The notes beneath the pieces were generated by a model. It was given only the letters and a program-made list of their open reading frames with translations, made no database searches and was not told the DNA's origin. Both the position numbers and the translations under genes were made by a program. A stretch of 38,803 nt of DNA from a virus: positions 1 to 38,803 of the IMG/VR virus record IMGVR_UViG_3300044713_000097; one strand, given 5' to 3'. Shown here piece by piece: positions 29,147 through 38,254 of this stretch (position 1 is its first letter; the number at the start of each line of letters is the position of its first letter).

Positions 29147-30229
29147 TCACCCGATGATTCCTGCAAAGAAGCCTCGTGAGGCTGGTGTGTTGGTGACGAC
29201 GATCAGACCCTGGCCAGCCCCGCCAGATTGGCAGCTCCCCGCATTCGATATGGACGCTCCGCCACCACCACCGCCGTAATTTGCGCCACTGCCTGCGGTT
29301 ATGCTGCCGCCCGAATTTATCGAGCCACCGCCGCCACTGCCGCAGCCGTGAGAGCCATCAAACTCAGTGCCGCTATTCCCGCTGCTGCCATTGCCGCCGC
29401 TCCCAGCTGCCCCACCGGAGACTGTACCGCCATCTGCGGCGCCTCCATTGGTAACGCTATTGCTTGCCGCACCAGAGGTGCTTCCGTCACCATTGGGACC
29501 ACCAGCCCCACCACCGCCTGTGGCCGCTTGTGTAGTTATGTTGACGGTGGCCCCTCCAGAGCCGCCGCCTGACTTTTTGGTGGCGCCAACTCCGCTGCTT
29601 GCGGCGCCCCCAGATGCACCACTGACGACTGTACCGCCCGAAACACTGTCGGCAGCTTGACCAGCGGAGCCGCCAACAGCTCCGACAGAAGAACCCCCAA
29701 GGGTCGTCCCATTAAACCAGGTGGAAGCGCCGTCATGGCCAGCCGATGCCGAAATATTCGCCGTGACTGCGTTGCCTGCGGTTGCGATTTGATAGGTAGC
29801 CGTCCCACCGGGGGTTAGGACAATATTGGTTTGGGCCGAATAAGCTCCCGCACCGCCACCTGTCGCACCAGTTGTTGCGCCCGCATTAGCCCCAGCGGCT
29901 CCACCACTGGCACCGCTCCCTATTGTTTCGCCCTTGTTGTTTCCCGAGTTCCAGTTTGTCGGTACATTGAATGTCTGGTTCGAGCCTGTCGGCGACACCA
30001 GAAACGTGACAGTGGCAATGAACTTGAAATGGCTGTCCTGCAGCAGCTCGTGGAGTTGCGGGACGCTGACATCCTCGAATGGGACGACATATTCGTGCGG
30101 GGAAAGGATATTGGTGCGGACCCGCATTCCCTGCGCGAGCATCGTGGCAACAAGCCCTGCACTCGCCAAGAAGCATAGGCATTGAACATTGCGCTTCGGA
30201 CGCGCCGGCCTGGTGAGGAAATACTTCAC
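29147..30229 (-). CDS. Glycine-rich fibre-like protein with hydrophobic N-terminus
   Basis: This 360-residue protein starts at a GTG that overlaps the upstream stop (GTGA), with AGAGGA upstream; the longer open frame is a shadow. After a basic N-terminus (KYFLTRPARPKRN) comes a hydrophobic stretch (QCLCFLASAGLVATMLAQG). A short globular domain (YVVPFEDVSVPQLHELLQDS) follows, and then TVTFLVSPTGSNQTFNVPTN. About 220 residues of Gly/Ala/Ser-rich repeats resemble the glycine-rich domains of phage adhesins such as those of Salmonella phage S16 type. It probably mediates receptor contact. Confidence 0.7.
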   Translation of the reverse strand: MKYFLTRPARPKRNVQCLCFLASAGLVATMLAQGMRVRTNILSPHEYVVPFEDVSVPQLHELLQDSHFKFIATVTFLVSPTGSNQTFNVPTNWNSGNNKGETIGSGASGGAAGANAGATTGATGGGAGAYSAQTNIVLTPGGTATYQIATAGNAVTANISASAGHDGASTWFNGTTLGGSSVGAVGGSAGQAADSVSGGTVVSGASGGAASSGVGATKKSGGGSGGATVNITTQAATGGGGAGGPNGDGSTSGAASNSVTNGGAADGGTVSGGAAGSGGNGSSGNSGTEFDGSHGCGSGGGGSINSGGSITAGSGANYGGGGGGASISNAGSCQSGGAGQGLIVVTNTPASRGFFAGIIG

Positions 30230-31074
30230 GATCCGGTCCTCTGGCACAGCAGTGAGACTGTGAGGCGTTGAACATTGGTCGCTGGGTTGCCAACATTTGT
30301 ATTTCCGCCTACGAAAAATCCGACAAGTTCTCCTGCTGTAAGGGCCGTTGTCCACCCTGTAAGTGTCGAGTCTTGCGCCTTGGTGGCGCTGCTGAAGCTG
30401 AGATTGGGTGTTGGAAAACTAGATGCCGAGCTGATGTTGCTGAAGCCACCCGATCCTGCAAAACCGGAGAAGGTGTTGGTACCTACCCAAACTCCCGCGC
30501 TGCCGGATTGATCACCCAGCATAGTGATCCTTTTTACCGTGCAGTTGCACGGCACCTCGACAAAGGCGAAGGTGTTTCCGGCAATCGCGCTGCCTCCACC
30601 GTCGAAAGCCACCTCAATTGAAAAGTTCGAGGCGATGCCGGCCCACCATGCGGCTGCCGCGCCTGCACCGAATGAATAGCTTGTGGCGTTGAGCGTGACG
30701 GCGCCATTGATGGTCAACGCGCCGCTATAGGTGACAGCCCCAGACCACGATGCCGCCCCCGCCCAAGACACCGACTGGTCGTTATTGAACGTGGCAACCT
30801 GCGTGCCATTCGTGGCAAAGCCGATCTGATGCGTTCCTGCGAGAAACAAACCCGACGTCGGGTCGCCTGCAAACGTGATAGATGGAGCGCCCACCGAACC
30901 CGCTGCGGCTTTGAGCGCCCCCGTCATTGTCGAGACGCCGGTCGTGGCAACGCTCTGCGTCAGCGCGGTGGCTATATCGCTGTAGTTTGAGTTATGATCG
31001 CTCGACTTGATCAGCGTGTTAGGGCTGAACGCTCCGATCGGGAGTGTATAGGTGCCTGAACTATTGCGGGGCAT
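30226..31074 (-). CDS. Tail fibre-like protein
   Basis: This 282-residue protein begins MPRNSSGTYTLPIGAFSPNT, followed by LIKSSDHNSNYSDIATALTQ. This N-terminal pattern is common in podovirus tail fibres for attachment to the tail. A region of repeated short strands follows (GTHQIGFATNGTQVATFNND, SGAVTYSGALTINGAVTLNA), as in trimeric beta-helical shafts. The C-terminal 120 residues form a separate Gly/Ser-rich domain. It is the first of the four fibre-type genes and is coupled to the Gly-rich gene. Confidence 0.75.
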   Translation of the reverse strand: MPRNSSGTYTLPIGAFSPNTLIKSSDHNSNYSDIATALTQSVATTGVSTMTGALKAAAGSVGAPSITFAGDPTSGLFLAGTHQIGFATNGTQVATFNNDQSVSWAGAASWSGAVTYSGALTINGAVTLNATSYSFGAGAAAAWWAGIASNFSIEVAFDGGGSAIAGNTFAFVEVPCNCTVKRITMLGDQSGSAGVWVGTNTFSGFAGSGGFSNISSASSFPTPNLSFSSATKAQDSTLTGWTTALTAGELVGFFVGGNTNVGNPATNVQRLTVSLLCQRTGS

Positions 31075-31083
31075 TTCAGCGTC

Positions 31084-31674
31084 CTACCTCTGTAAATCCA
31101 GCCGGGCTAGCGGCCAGTCCTCACCCGCGCTAACGGCTGCCGGGCCTTGTCTGGCCCCGCTCGACCTCGCTGCAGTGATTGCCTTGGCCTTCGGAAACTC
31201 GTTCTTCAGCGCCTCTACAATCGACCGGATATTGGCCGCGCCGAGACTGTGTGCATTCGTGTTTGCCTGCGCTGCCGCAGAACCAGGATCGACCGTCCCC
31301 GGTAGGTCAGATTGCATCCCGGACACGTAAACCTCACCGCGGTGCGGCTGCCACGTGGCCGACATGGAGCCGACCTTTTTGCCTTGCTCATTCATCAGAT
31401 CGTAAATCCGGTCGTTCAACCCAGGTCGGCCGGCAGTGCGCAAGCTGAGCGCCCCCAACGCTGTCTGGTTGTCCGGGTTCTGCAGCGCCGCCTGCACCGG
31501 GTTGGACTGCATCCACCCAGGCATCGGCATGCCAGCGCCCTGCAGGCCACCAGAAAGGAATCCGGCTATCGCCTGCAGTGCAGGAGGGACATTCGGCGAC
31601 ATATACGGCTGTACCGGTGCAGCGACCGGCTGATGCGTCATCTGGTCCGACGATTGGTCGAACGGGTCGGGCAT
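31084..31674 (-). CDS. Hypothetical virion-block protein
   Basis: This 196-residue protein begins MPDPFDQSSDQMTHQPVAAP. Residues 1-75 are Pro/Gln-rich and flexible. The rest is compact, with IYDLMNEQGKKVGSMSATWQ, EVYVSGMQSDL and SLGAANIRSIVEALKNEFPK. The alternation of strands and the final helix weakly recall acetyltransferase-like (GNAT) folds, which are often encoded near tail genes, but the acetyl-CoA loop is not evident. Its ATG overlaps the stop of the small membrane gene (TGATG). Confidence 0.6.
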   Translation of the reverse strand: MPDPFDQSSDQMTHQPVAAPVQPYMSPNVPPALQAIAGFLSGGLQGAGMPMPGWMQSNPVQAALQNPDNQTALGALSLRTAGRPGLNDRIYDLMNEQGKKVGSMSATWQPHRGEVYVSGMQSDLPGTVDPGSAAAQANTNAHSLGAANIRSIVEALKNEFPKAKAITAARSSGARQGPAAVSAGEDWPLARLDLQR

Positions 31675-31814
31675 CAGGCCATTTCCATTTCAGGAACCAT
31701 AGCGCGTTGCTCAATAGCGTAGCTAACCGCCTCCCATACAAACACCATGAACAGCAAATCCCACGGCCAAGGCGTTATGCAGAGCAATAAGGATATCGCG
31801 ATAGTTTTGAGCAT
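31674..31814 (-). CDS. 46-residue membrane protein, holin candidate
   Basis: This short frame fills the gap between the lysozyme-domain gene and the next protein. It begins MLKTIAISLLLCITPWPWDL, continues LLFMVFVWEAVSYAIEQ and ends in an acidic tail. One long or two short membrane segments are likely. Its ATG shares one base with the upstream stop (TAATG), and its stop overlaps the next ATG (TGATG), so it is clearly an operon member. A lysis role (holin) is possible, since no other holin is recognised in the virion block, but this is inference. Confidence 0.6.
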   Translation of the reverse strand: MLKTIAISLLLCITPWPWDLLFMVFVWEAVSYAIEQRAMVPEMEMA

Positions 31815-34471
31815 TAGTGCCCCCCTATTAACGATTGGAGCAAATACCACATAAGCGTTCCGCGTTCGATTTTCTCCATAGGCTTGCTGCCTAGAACGCC
31901 TAATACGCCTCTTGCCGCTGCAGGACCTCCCGCAACCGCACCTCGCCCGGCAAGACCAGCAAACGGCGCGCCAAGCAACGCAGCGGAGCCGGCAGTCATC
32001 TCTCCCGGCGTCGGCTCATGCGCTCCGGGGATGAGTCCCGCCTCGTTGGGCTGCGGGCCGATGTTGCGAATGCCTTGCCGCATCAAGCTTTGCTGACTTG
32101 GCTGTCCTGGCTGCGCCGTTGCCGGAGGCATTGGGCCAGAAGCGCTAGGGGGCACGCCAGGGAACGCGGCATTAAAGCGATCGGCAAAATTGGCCCCGCC
32201 CTGCGGTGCAGGCGCAGCATTCACTGCGCCAGGAGCGGCCGGAGGGATCGTCGGCGGGGACTGAGGCGTCAAACTGGCTGGCGGTTGTTTGGGTTGGTCT
32301 GGCTTCCCTTCTGTGGCGCCTAATCCGTTTAGCTTTGCAAGGCTCCCCTGCAAGCGTTCTATCGCCTTTGAGCTTTGCTCATTGATAACCGGATGCTCGT
32401 TCAGATACTTTTCGCCGAGCGTTCCTTTAATCTGCGTTCCCAAAGCGCCCAGCTTGCTCTGCATCAGCTCCGCTTCACGAGAAAGGACAGACGCAAGTTC
32501 TTTCGGCGTGTTGGCGTTTGATATCGCCTGCTCAAACCTGGTTCTTTCCTCGACCCCACCGCCGGAGCCAGAATAGAACTTTGTAATCTCCTGCCCATAG
32601 TGGAGCGCGGTGTCTTTCATGTCCTGGACGACCGCAGATTTGTCGCCAAACAAGTTCTTCGTTGCATTCACTGCGTGGGAGAGCGGAGCAACGCCCCAGC
32701 TTTGATTGTCTAGCTTCGTTGCAACGTCAGCCAGGTCGGACAGGTGACCGATAGCTGTGTTGCCATTGTTGATTTGGCCGCCCAAAGAGCCCGGGGTCGA
32801 TTGCGAGAGCCCATTCCGCATCGTTTGACGAGTGCGAAAGGTCGTGTCGTCGGCGGGGAAGCCGATATCGTCACCATATTTCTGTGCCAGCTGCTTGACC
32901 ATCGCCGTATTGCCAGAGCGAGGGTTGCCGGTCGGCATTTGCCGCCCTTCAACGTAAGCGTGGATTTGTGACTGTATTGGTTTCGGAAACTGATTGATGA
33001 AGTCGTCGCCCGACAAATCCCAATTCACATTCTCAGTATCGAAGCTGCCCTTCTGCCCTTGCTTGGCAGGAGTGATTGCATGCGTGTACGGGTTGACGAA
33101 TCCATAGTTTGGATTGCCGAAAGCGTCCTTTCCAATCTCCTTAAACTCGTCCGGCTTCTGGCCGCCTAAAGGCTTATAGCCCTTGTAGGCGTTGCCTTGG
33201 TGCATGACGCCGCCAATCTCAATATGCTCCATAGTGTTGAGCCGCTTGTCCCAGTCCTCCAACTGCCTACGGCCTTCGGCCTGCACTTGCGGGTTCGGGC
33301 TGCTGAGCTGCTGCTGAATGCGCTGGCCAATGCCCTTCGGAATCTGCGCCGTCGGCGGAATAAAGGACGGGGCCGCAGGAGCCGCTGGCGTGGCCGTGGG
33401 GGGATTGGCACCGGCTGGGGCATTCTGTGCCACTGCGGGCGGCGGGCCGCCCTGTGGGGCGCCTTGTGGGCCACCCGGCGACATCGGCTGTGTGAGGCTT
33501 GCCGGGATGGGGGTATAGTCGCCCTTCCCTTGAACCGGTGGAAGACCAAGAGCATCGTGCCCTTGTGACATGGGCATGCTGGCGGATTGAACTCCGCCGC
33601 CTTGGCCGGCGAGATCGAACATCGGCGCCATGGACTGACGTCGGTTGTATAGCGCACGATTAAACTGGCCGTCGGCGTGAGAGTACTGCGTGAATAGCTC
33701 TTTGGCTTTGCCCCAATCGCCTGCTTGCACCGCTTGGCCCAGCCCAGAGCCCTGCCACTTGGTGCCGGCATTGTAGGTCAGGTCAGTTAGGGCCTGCTTG
33801 ATAGGGTTGGGCGCGTGCGGCGCAAATGCCTCGACTGCCGCTGCACTCTTTCCCAGCTCGTCATGCAAACGCTGCTCTGCATCTTCACGTGAGATAGTCT
33901 TCTCACCCGGCTGAGCACGAGTGCCCCAGCCGATCGAGATTTGCTTGCCGTCCGGATATGCGTTGGGGTTGTAGCCCTCCTGTCCCTTCACAAACTTAAC
34001 CAAAGCGTCGGGAGTGCCGTCGCCCTGGTATGGGACAGGCTGAGCACCACCACCCCCGCCGCCTCCACCCGCATTGGACGTCGCCCCATTGCTGCCGCCG
34101 CCGCTGGCTTGTGGAGCTGGACCTTGCGTTACCTCTTCACCGCCCCCAACATCGCCACCAAACACGTTGCCCACGGCCGCCGCCGCGGCACCGGATTGGT
34201 TGCCCTGCGATTGCTGCATCAAGCGGTTGAGTTGGATTTGATCGGCAGCTGTGTTGAGAATGCCGGAAGCCACCTGCGTCCATGAGCGGATTGGCGGTTG
34301 CTCTCCACCCCTCGAGCCGCCACCGCTATCCTTCTCCAAAAGCTTCTTCAAATACTCGTTCTGCAGCGTCTGCGGGTTCACGCCAAACGGCTGAAGCCCG
34401 GCAGTGTTGATTCTCGGGTCTTGGCCGCCCCCAAAGGACGGAACCGGTGAGAACATCCCATTATCAGGCAT
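31814..34471 (-). CDS. Large virion protein with GH24 lysozyme domain
   Basis: This is an 885-residue protein; the ATG at 34471 is chosen because GAGGTGA lies upstream. The N-terminus is low-complexity with a poly-Gly stretch. Residues about 155-290 form a GH24 lysozyme: LVKFVKGQEGYNPNAYPDG with the catalytic Glu in QEG (about 165), ISIGWGT (178-184) and LTDLTYNAGTKW. A Pro/Ala-rich linker and a helical region with many Gln follow. It is probably an ejected or tail-tip protein that opens peptidoglycan at entry. No separate endolysin is seen, so it may also serve in lysis. Confidence 0.8.
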   Translation of the reverse strand: MPDNGMFSPVPSFGGGQDPRINTAGLQPFGVNPQTLQNEYLKKLLEKDSGGGSRGGEQPPIRSWTQVASGILNTAADQIQLNRLMQQSQGNQSGAAAAAVGNVFGGDVGGGEEVTQGPAPQASGGGSNGATSNAGGGGGGGGAQPVPYQGDGTPDALVKFVKGQEGYNPNAYPDGKQISIGWGTRAQPGEKTISREDAEQRLHDELGKSAAAVEAFAPHAPNPIKQALTDLTYNAGTKWQGSGLGQAVQAGDWGKAKELFTQYSHADGQFNRALYNRRQSMAPMFDLAGQGGGVQSASMPMSQGHDALGLPPVQGKGDYTPIPASLTQPMSPGGPQGAPQGGPPPAVAQNAPAGANPPTATPAAPAAPSFIPPTAQIPKGIGQRIQQQLSSPNPQVQAEGRRQLEDWDKRLNTMEHIEIGGVMHQGNAYKGYKPLGGQKPDEFKEIGKDAFGNPNYGFVNPYTHAITPAKQGQKGSFDTENVNWDLSGDDFINQFPKPIQSQIHAYVEGRQMPTGNPRSGNTAMVKQLAQKYGDDIGFPADDTTFRTRQTMRNGLSQSTPGSLGGQINNGNTAIGHLSDLADVATKLDNQSWGVAPLSHAVNATKNLFGDKSAVVQDMKDTALHYGQEITKFYSGSGGGVEERTRFEQAISNANTPKELASVLSREAELMQSKLGALGTQIKGTLGEKYLNEHPVINEQSSKAIERLQGSLAKLNGLGATEGKPDQPKQPPASLTPQSPPTIPPAAPGAVNAAPAPQGGANFADRFNAAFPGVPPSASGPMPPATAQPGQPSQQSLMRQGIRNIGPQPNEAGLIPGAHEPTPGEMTAGSAALLGAPFAGLAGRGAVAGGPAAARGVLGVLGSKPMEKIERGTLMWYLLQSLIGGH

Positions 34472-35438
34472 GCCAATCACCTCGCAGCATGCGCATGCCG
34501 CCGACATGTGCGGTCATCCAGACCGGCACCTCGTCCAGCATCGGGCCGAAATGCCAATCGTCGCTGGTCTTGTAGCGATAGATGTAGACCGGCACGCCGC
34601 TCTTGGTACCGATCCGCATGATGTCTCGCTTGAGGCGGCGATCGGACGGAAGCGGGTTCGCCTTCACGGCTGCCGACCCGATTCCCATAAGCCCCTGTAG
34701 CATCGCGGCCTGCTGGGCCATCTGAGCCTGATAGTTCTGCTCCAATCCCTGCTGCGCGGTGGCATTCGCCCCGATTACGTTTGGCGCCTCGTAAGACGGT
34801 GCCTGCCCTGTCTCCGGAGCCCCGACGTTGCCGGGGACGTTCTCACCCATGAGCGTTCCGGCCACCTGCAGAGGTGTCAGGTAGTTCGTCTGTGCCTGCT
34901 GGAATGCCGACGGTTCGGCCTGTGCCAGGAAGCCGGTCACAGCCTGGTTCTGGTTGGCCGCATTCTCCATCATCTGTTGGTTATAGGCGGGCGTGCCCGG
35001 CATAATGCCCTGGTTACGTAACTGAGTGTCTAACTGGCTGGTCTGCTGACTGAAGAAAGGCTGCAGATAGCTCGTTTCCTGCCCGAGCAGCTGCTGTGTC
35101 GCCCCGCCAGCCGCATCTGTCAGGTTTGTCGGCGTCGAATACTGGTCGAACGTGTTCGCCATCAGATTGGCGCCAGCGCCACCGGCCTCGCCCATTCCCT
35201 GCTGCTGCAGGTTCAACAGTTCCTGCTGCTGCGGGGTAAGCTGCTGGACGGCCGAATAGGTCGGCACGCCGTTAGGGCCAACACCGGTCTGGTAGTAGGT
35301 CAGCGAGCCGGTAGGCGTAATCTGGTTAACCTGCGATCCAGCCTGCGCGCTCTCGCCGCCCGCAAGGTTAGCCGCAAACTGGCCAGCGCTTACGCCTGAC
35401 GGATCGGCGACAGGAGGGGGACTCGGGGAACCACCCAT
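34464..35438 (-). CDS. Virion protein with S74-like chaperone end
   Basis: This 324-residue protein starts MGGSPSPPPVADPSGVSAGQ at the ATG at 35438. The first 260 residues are Gln/Ala-rich and helical (LTPQQQELLNLQQQGMGEAG, QQTSQLDTQLRNQGIMPGTP), as in podovirus internal or ejection proteins. The C-terminus (PSDRRLKRDIMRIG, GVPVYIYRYKTSDDWHFG, PMLDEVP) matches the S74 intramolecular chaperone family, in which self-cleavage occurs at Ser before Asp. It is coupled to the lysozyme-domain gene by an eight-base overlap. Confidence 0.7.
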   Translation of the reverse strand: MGGSPSPPPVADPSGVSAGQFAANLAGGESAQAGSQVNQITPTGSLTYYQTGVGPNGVPTYSAVQQLTPQQQELLNLQQQGMGEAGGAGANLMANTFDQYSTPTNLTDAAGGATQQLLGQETSYLQPFFSQQTSQLDTQLRNQGIMPGTPAYNQQMMENAANQNQAVTGFLAQAEPSAFQQAQTNYLTPLQVAGTLMGENVPGNVGAPETGQAPSYEAPNVIGANATAQQGLEQNYQAQMAQQAAMLQGLMGIGSAAVKANPLPSDRRLKRDIMRIGTKSGVPVYIYRYKTSDDWHFGPMLDEVPVWMTAHVGGMRMLRGDWHA

Positions 35439-35439
35439 A

Positions 35440-35880
35440 TTAGGCTCCTGCCGTTGTGGGGTTCTGCGCACCCAGCACAGCCAAGATCGACTGCAGAGAG
35501 TTCGGTTGCATCGCGTTGACCTGCCCCGTCGCCAGGGACTGCGGATTCATCTGAGAGCCCCCAGGACTGCCCCCTTGAGGCACTGTCGGCGGTATTGGCG
35601 GGTTAGGCGCTGCCGGTGGCGTAAAGCCTGATGTGCCGCCAAAGCCGTTGGGGAAGCCGCCTACATCAGGCCCGGCAGTAGCGCCCGCAAACTGCCCCGG
35701 CTGCGCGCCCGCAAACTGCCCCGCTGGCGGCGTGATCCAAGGATACTTGGCCGCAATCGTCTGCTCGTTCTGCTCGGCGCCCTGGGCGTTGTATGGCCCA
35801 TTGAAAACGCTCGGCATGAACGGCGCGAGTGCGCCGAGGTTAAACGGAATCACGCCTCCTCCACCGCTACTACCGCCCAT
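35440..35880 (-). CDS. Pro/Gly-rich low-complexity virion-block protein
   Basis: This 146-residue protein begins MGGSSGGGGVIPFNLGALAP at an ATG sharing one base with the upstream stop (TAATG); the longer frame upstream is a shadow. It contains a short tandem repeat (GQFAGAQPGQFAGATAG) and ends in a helix (NSLQSILAVLGAQNPTTAGA). The C-terminal pattern resembles that of the 90-residue protein at 36301, suggesting related roles. No family is recognised; probably structural or internal. Confidence 0.6.
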   Translation of the reverse strand: MGGSSGGGGVIPFNLGALAPFMPSVFNGPYNAQGAEQNEQTIAAKYPWITPPAGQFAGAQPGQFAGATAGPDVGGFPNGFGGTSGFTPPAAPNPPIPPTVPQGGSPGGSQMNPQSLATGQVNAMQPNSLQSILAVLGAQNPTTAGA

Positions 35881-36308
35881 TACAAAGCTCCCTTGCCGGC
35901 AAGTCGGACTAGGCCGTCGCGAAAGATCACCAACCGCTGCGCGTCCTTGCCGATGCCGTAGAAATCCCTCTCGATGCCCTCTTCGACAAAGCCAAGCTTT
36001 TTCATCCCGCGGGCAACGAGTTCGCTGGCGCACCGCAGCGTCCCGCGAGTGGCATTGAATTTCTTCAAGGCTATGGTGGCGAGAATCCTGGCTATGCCCA
36101 GTGTGGCCGTGCGTGGCCCGTAGTAATTGAGCTCTATGTTGCAGCCGTTCCACCAATAGAATAGCGCGGCGCCGACAAGCTGGTTGTCGTTCTGCGTGTC
36201 GATAATGCCAATAGCCATCTCCACCGGCATCGGAAAGAGGTCAAACTCTTTCCAGCACCAGTTGGCGACCATATCGTCATGGCCGAATAGGACGGCGTGT
36301 CTAGGCAC
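35880..36308 (-). CDS. GNAT-like acetyltransferase in the tail gene block
   Basis: This protein of about 142 residues has a GNAT-like order of elements (MAIGIIDTQNDNQLVGAALF, IELNYYGPRTATLGIARILA, LRCASELVARGMKKLGFVEE), although the classic acetyl-CoA loop is degenerate. Similar proteins are encoded beside gp10-like genes in many podovirus-like phages. The GTG at 36308 is preferred because GGGGA lies upstream and overlap is small; an ATG at 36332 is the alternative. The target is unknown. It is distinct from the PseH-like GNAT of the sugar cluster. Confidence 0.65.
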   Translation of the reverse strand: MPRHAVLFGHDDMVANWCWKEFDLFPMPVEMAIGIIDTQNDNQLVGAALFYWWNGCNIELNYYGPRTATLGIARILATIALKKFNATRGTLRCASELVARGMKKLGFVEEGIERDFYGIGKDAQRLVIFRDGLVRLAGKGAL

Positions 36309-36573
36309 TTTGTGTCCCCAAAAGCTGTGCAAGGATGGACTGGTTTATCTGCCCGGGCTGGCCGTAGTTTGGAGGCTGCATGCCGCCCATTTGGTCGGGC
36401 CAAATCCATGGCTGCGATGTCTGAGCGCTCATAGGAGCCGCCGGCGCGACTGTTGTTTGCGTCGTGCCTGCACCTGTCGGTGGCGGCGACGACAACATAT
36501 TGCCGCCCGTAGTCGTGCCTTGGCCCAACGACTGCAGGGATTGATTGGGAGGATTTTGAGCAGAGCCGCCCAT
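36301..36573 (-). CDS. Small Gln/Pro-rich virion-block protein
   Basis: This 90-residue protein begins MGGSAQNPPNQSLQSLGQGT; the open frame to 36702 is a shadow of the gp10-like gene. It is disordered in its first 60 residues and ends in a short helix (GQINQSILAQLLGTQSA) similar in style to the end of the protein at 35440. It lies between the tail stabilisation and GNAT-like genes. The function is unknown. Confidence 0.55.
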   Translation of the reverse strand: MGGSAQNPPNQSLQSLGQGTTTGGNMLSSPPPTGAGTTQTTVAPAAPMSAQTSQPWIWPDQMGGMQPPNYGQPGQINQSILAQLLGTQSA

Positions 36574-36592
36574 CAGATGTGACCTTGAATGG

Positions 36593-38254
36593 TCATATGA
36601 ACCCTCCCTTTCGCACCAGCGCATTGAAAGCCATAATCTGAAGGGTCGTCGGCGTGGTGCCGAATCCGTCAAACACCATTGTGTCGAAGACACCAGTATC
36701 AAAGACAGACGTTCCGCCAGGTCCGCTGGGAACTGTGTTGACCTTCATCCGGACCGCGAGTGCATGGCCTTCGCCGATGGCGTCCTGCCATAGGTCCTGC
36801 GTCTGGAAGCCGCTTGCATAGAAGCTGGCATCCCAGAGCGAAACGTCATACAGCGCGCCTGCCGGCATTGGGCTGGTAACCAGCGCGGCCGGTGAGACAC
36901 TGCCGAAATCCACATCAATTGAAATCGTGGGCGTGATGGTGCCGCTGGTGATCATGAGCGGCTGCACCATCAGGATTTCCTTGAGCCGGCCAGGGTCGCC
37001 GAAGTAGTTGAACGCACATTGCATGTCAGCGACGATCGGCGAAACAAGGTCAGCCGGCCCGGAATAGGCAAGGTTCACGTTGCCGCTGTTGTCGCCAAAG
37101 AACAGCTGGTCATTCATCAGGGCGAAACAGTTAGCGTTCCAACCGACGAACCTGCACCATGCGCCGGTCACAGCGTTCTGAACGAACTGCACCTGAGAGG
37201 CATTTGTTTCGGTCGGCACGTTGACGATAAATAGGCCCTGCGCTGGATAGTGCGAAATCTCCCAACCAAAGTTGGTCTGGCCCTGCGCAGCTGCAATCAG
37301 CATTGCGTTCTGAATTTTGTTCGTCAGCGCAACACCTCGAACGGCATCCGAATCTGCAGGCAACGCCAGAGAAAAGGGAATCACCCCCTGCAGCGTTATC
37401 ACCGCAAGATCGGCCCCATAGTCCATCAAGCATCTGGCGCCGAGCGGAGGCGGTAGCTGGAAGACGCCCACCAGCGAGAAGGCATTGGCATTGGTTGGAT
37501 CGGTGCCCTTGTAGACTACGGACTCGCCGCGCGAGGTAATGAATATGATTAGGTCGTCTGGCCCGTTACCACCATCGACAGTGATCGAGCCGATGGCAAC
37601 AAGCTCGCCACCCTTCGTGCACAACGCCCCGACGTCCACCGAACCAGCAAGCGCTCCCTGGATAGCATCCGTTCCAAGATACCAGGCGACCAATGTGCCG
37701 CCCTGGACGAAGAATATGCGCCGCTTCCATACCGCGATATTGGAGAAGGTCGAAGGGCTTGGACCTCCGGTAATGCTTGGCTGTGTCCATGCCGTCCCCT
37801 GGAAGTAGCGCGGGGCATCTTGGCCGTTCACTATGTAGAGGTAGTTTGGCTCTGCAGTGGGCGTGCCTGTGGCCGGCGTGAAATTCACATATTGCCAGCG
37901 ATTATTGGAAATGCCGGTTTGGGCAGTCGTCGGAACGCCTTCGGTCGTGACCTCGAAGATGGAGCCGGAGCACGCGGCAAACAGACGGTCTGTCGTGCCC
38001 GCCGCACGGTAAGCCATCAGGCTTTCGACCGGACCCGACGCTAGACCCTGAATCCATGCGCTATAGCCCGGGCGCAGCTCCACATAGCCCGTGCGCGGTA
38101 TCCAGTTGTCGAGCACCGGGGCATATTTCGGGTCCATGAGCGCCAGCGGGTCGATAGCATTCCAGCCACCAACGGGCGCGGGCACCGGATAGTTGTTGGT
38201 GTCCTCGACCGATACCGGCCTGGTCTGCATCTGCTGGGGTTTGATGTGGCGCAT
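36593..38254 (-). CDS. P22 gp10-like packaged-DNA stabilisation / tail protein
   Basis: This 553-residue protein begins MRHIKPQQMQTRPVSVEDTN, then has the family-type opening VGGWNAIDPLALMDPKYAPV followed by LDNWIPRTGYVELRPGY. A series of beta-propeller-like repeats follows (DRLFAACSGSIFEVTTEG, NYLYIVNGQDAPRYFQG, KRRIFFVQGGTLVAWYLG). This matches podovirus tail hub/stabilisation proteins that plug the portal with the gp4-like adaptor. It starts immediately after the HNH stop. The C-terminus has a repeated VFDTGVFDTMVFDGFG block that ends the fold. Confidence 0.82.
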   Translation of the reverse strand: MRHIKPQQMQTRPVSVEDTNNYPVPAPVGGWNAIDPLALMDPKYAPVLDNWIPRTGYVELRPGYSAWIQGLASGPVESLMAYRAAGTTDRLFAACSGSIFEVTTEGVPTTAQTGISNNRWQYVNFTPATGTPTAEPNYLYIVNGQDAPRYFQGTAWTQPSITGGPSPSTFSNIAVWKRRIFFVQGGTLVAWYLGTDAIQGALAGSVDVGALCTKGGELVAIGSITVDGGNGPDDLIIFITSRGESVVYKGTDPTNANAFSLVGVFQLPPPLGARCLMDYGADLAVITLQGVIPFSLALPADSDAVRGVALTNKIQNAMLIAAAQGQTNFGWEISHYPAQGLFIVNVPTETNASQVQFVQNAVTGAWCRFVGWNANCFALMNDQLFFGDNSGNVNLAYSGPADLVSPIVADMQCAFNYFGDPGRLKEILMVQPLMITSGTITPTISIDVDFGSVSPAALVTSPMPAGALYDVSLWDASFYASGFQTQDLWQDAIGEGHALAVRMKVNTVPSGPGGTSVFDTGVFDTMVFDGFGTTPTTLQIMAFNALVRKGGFI

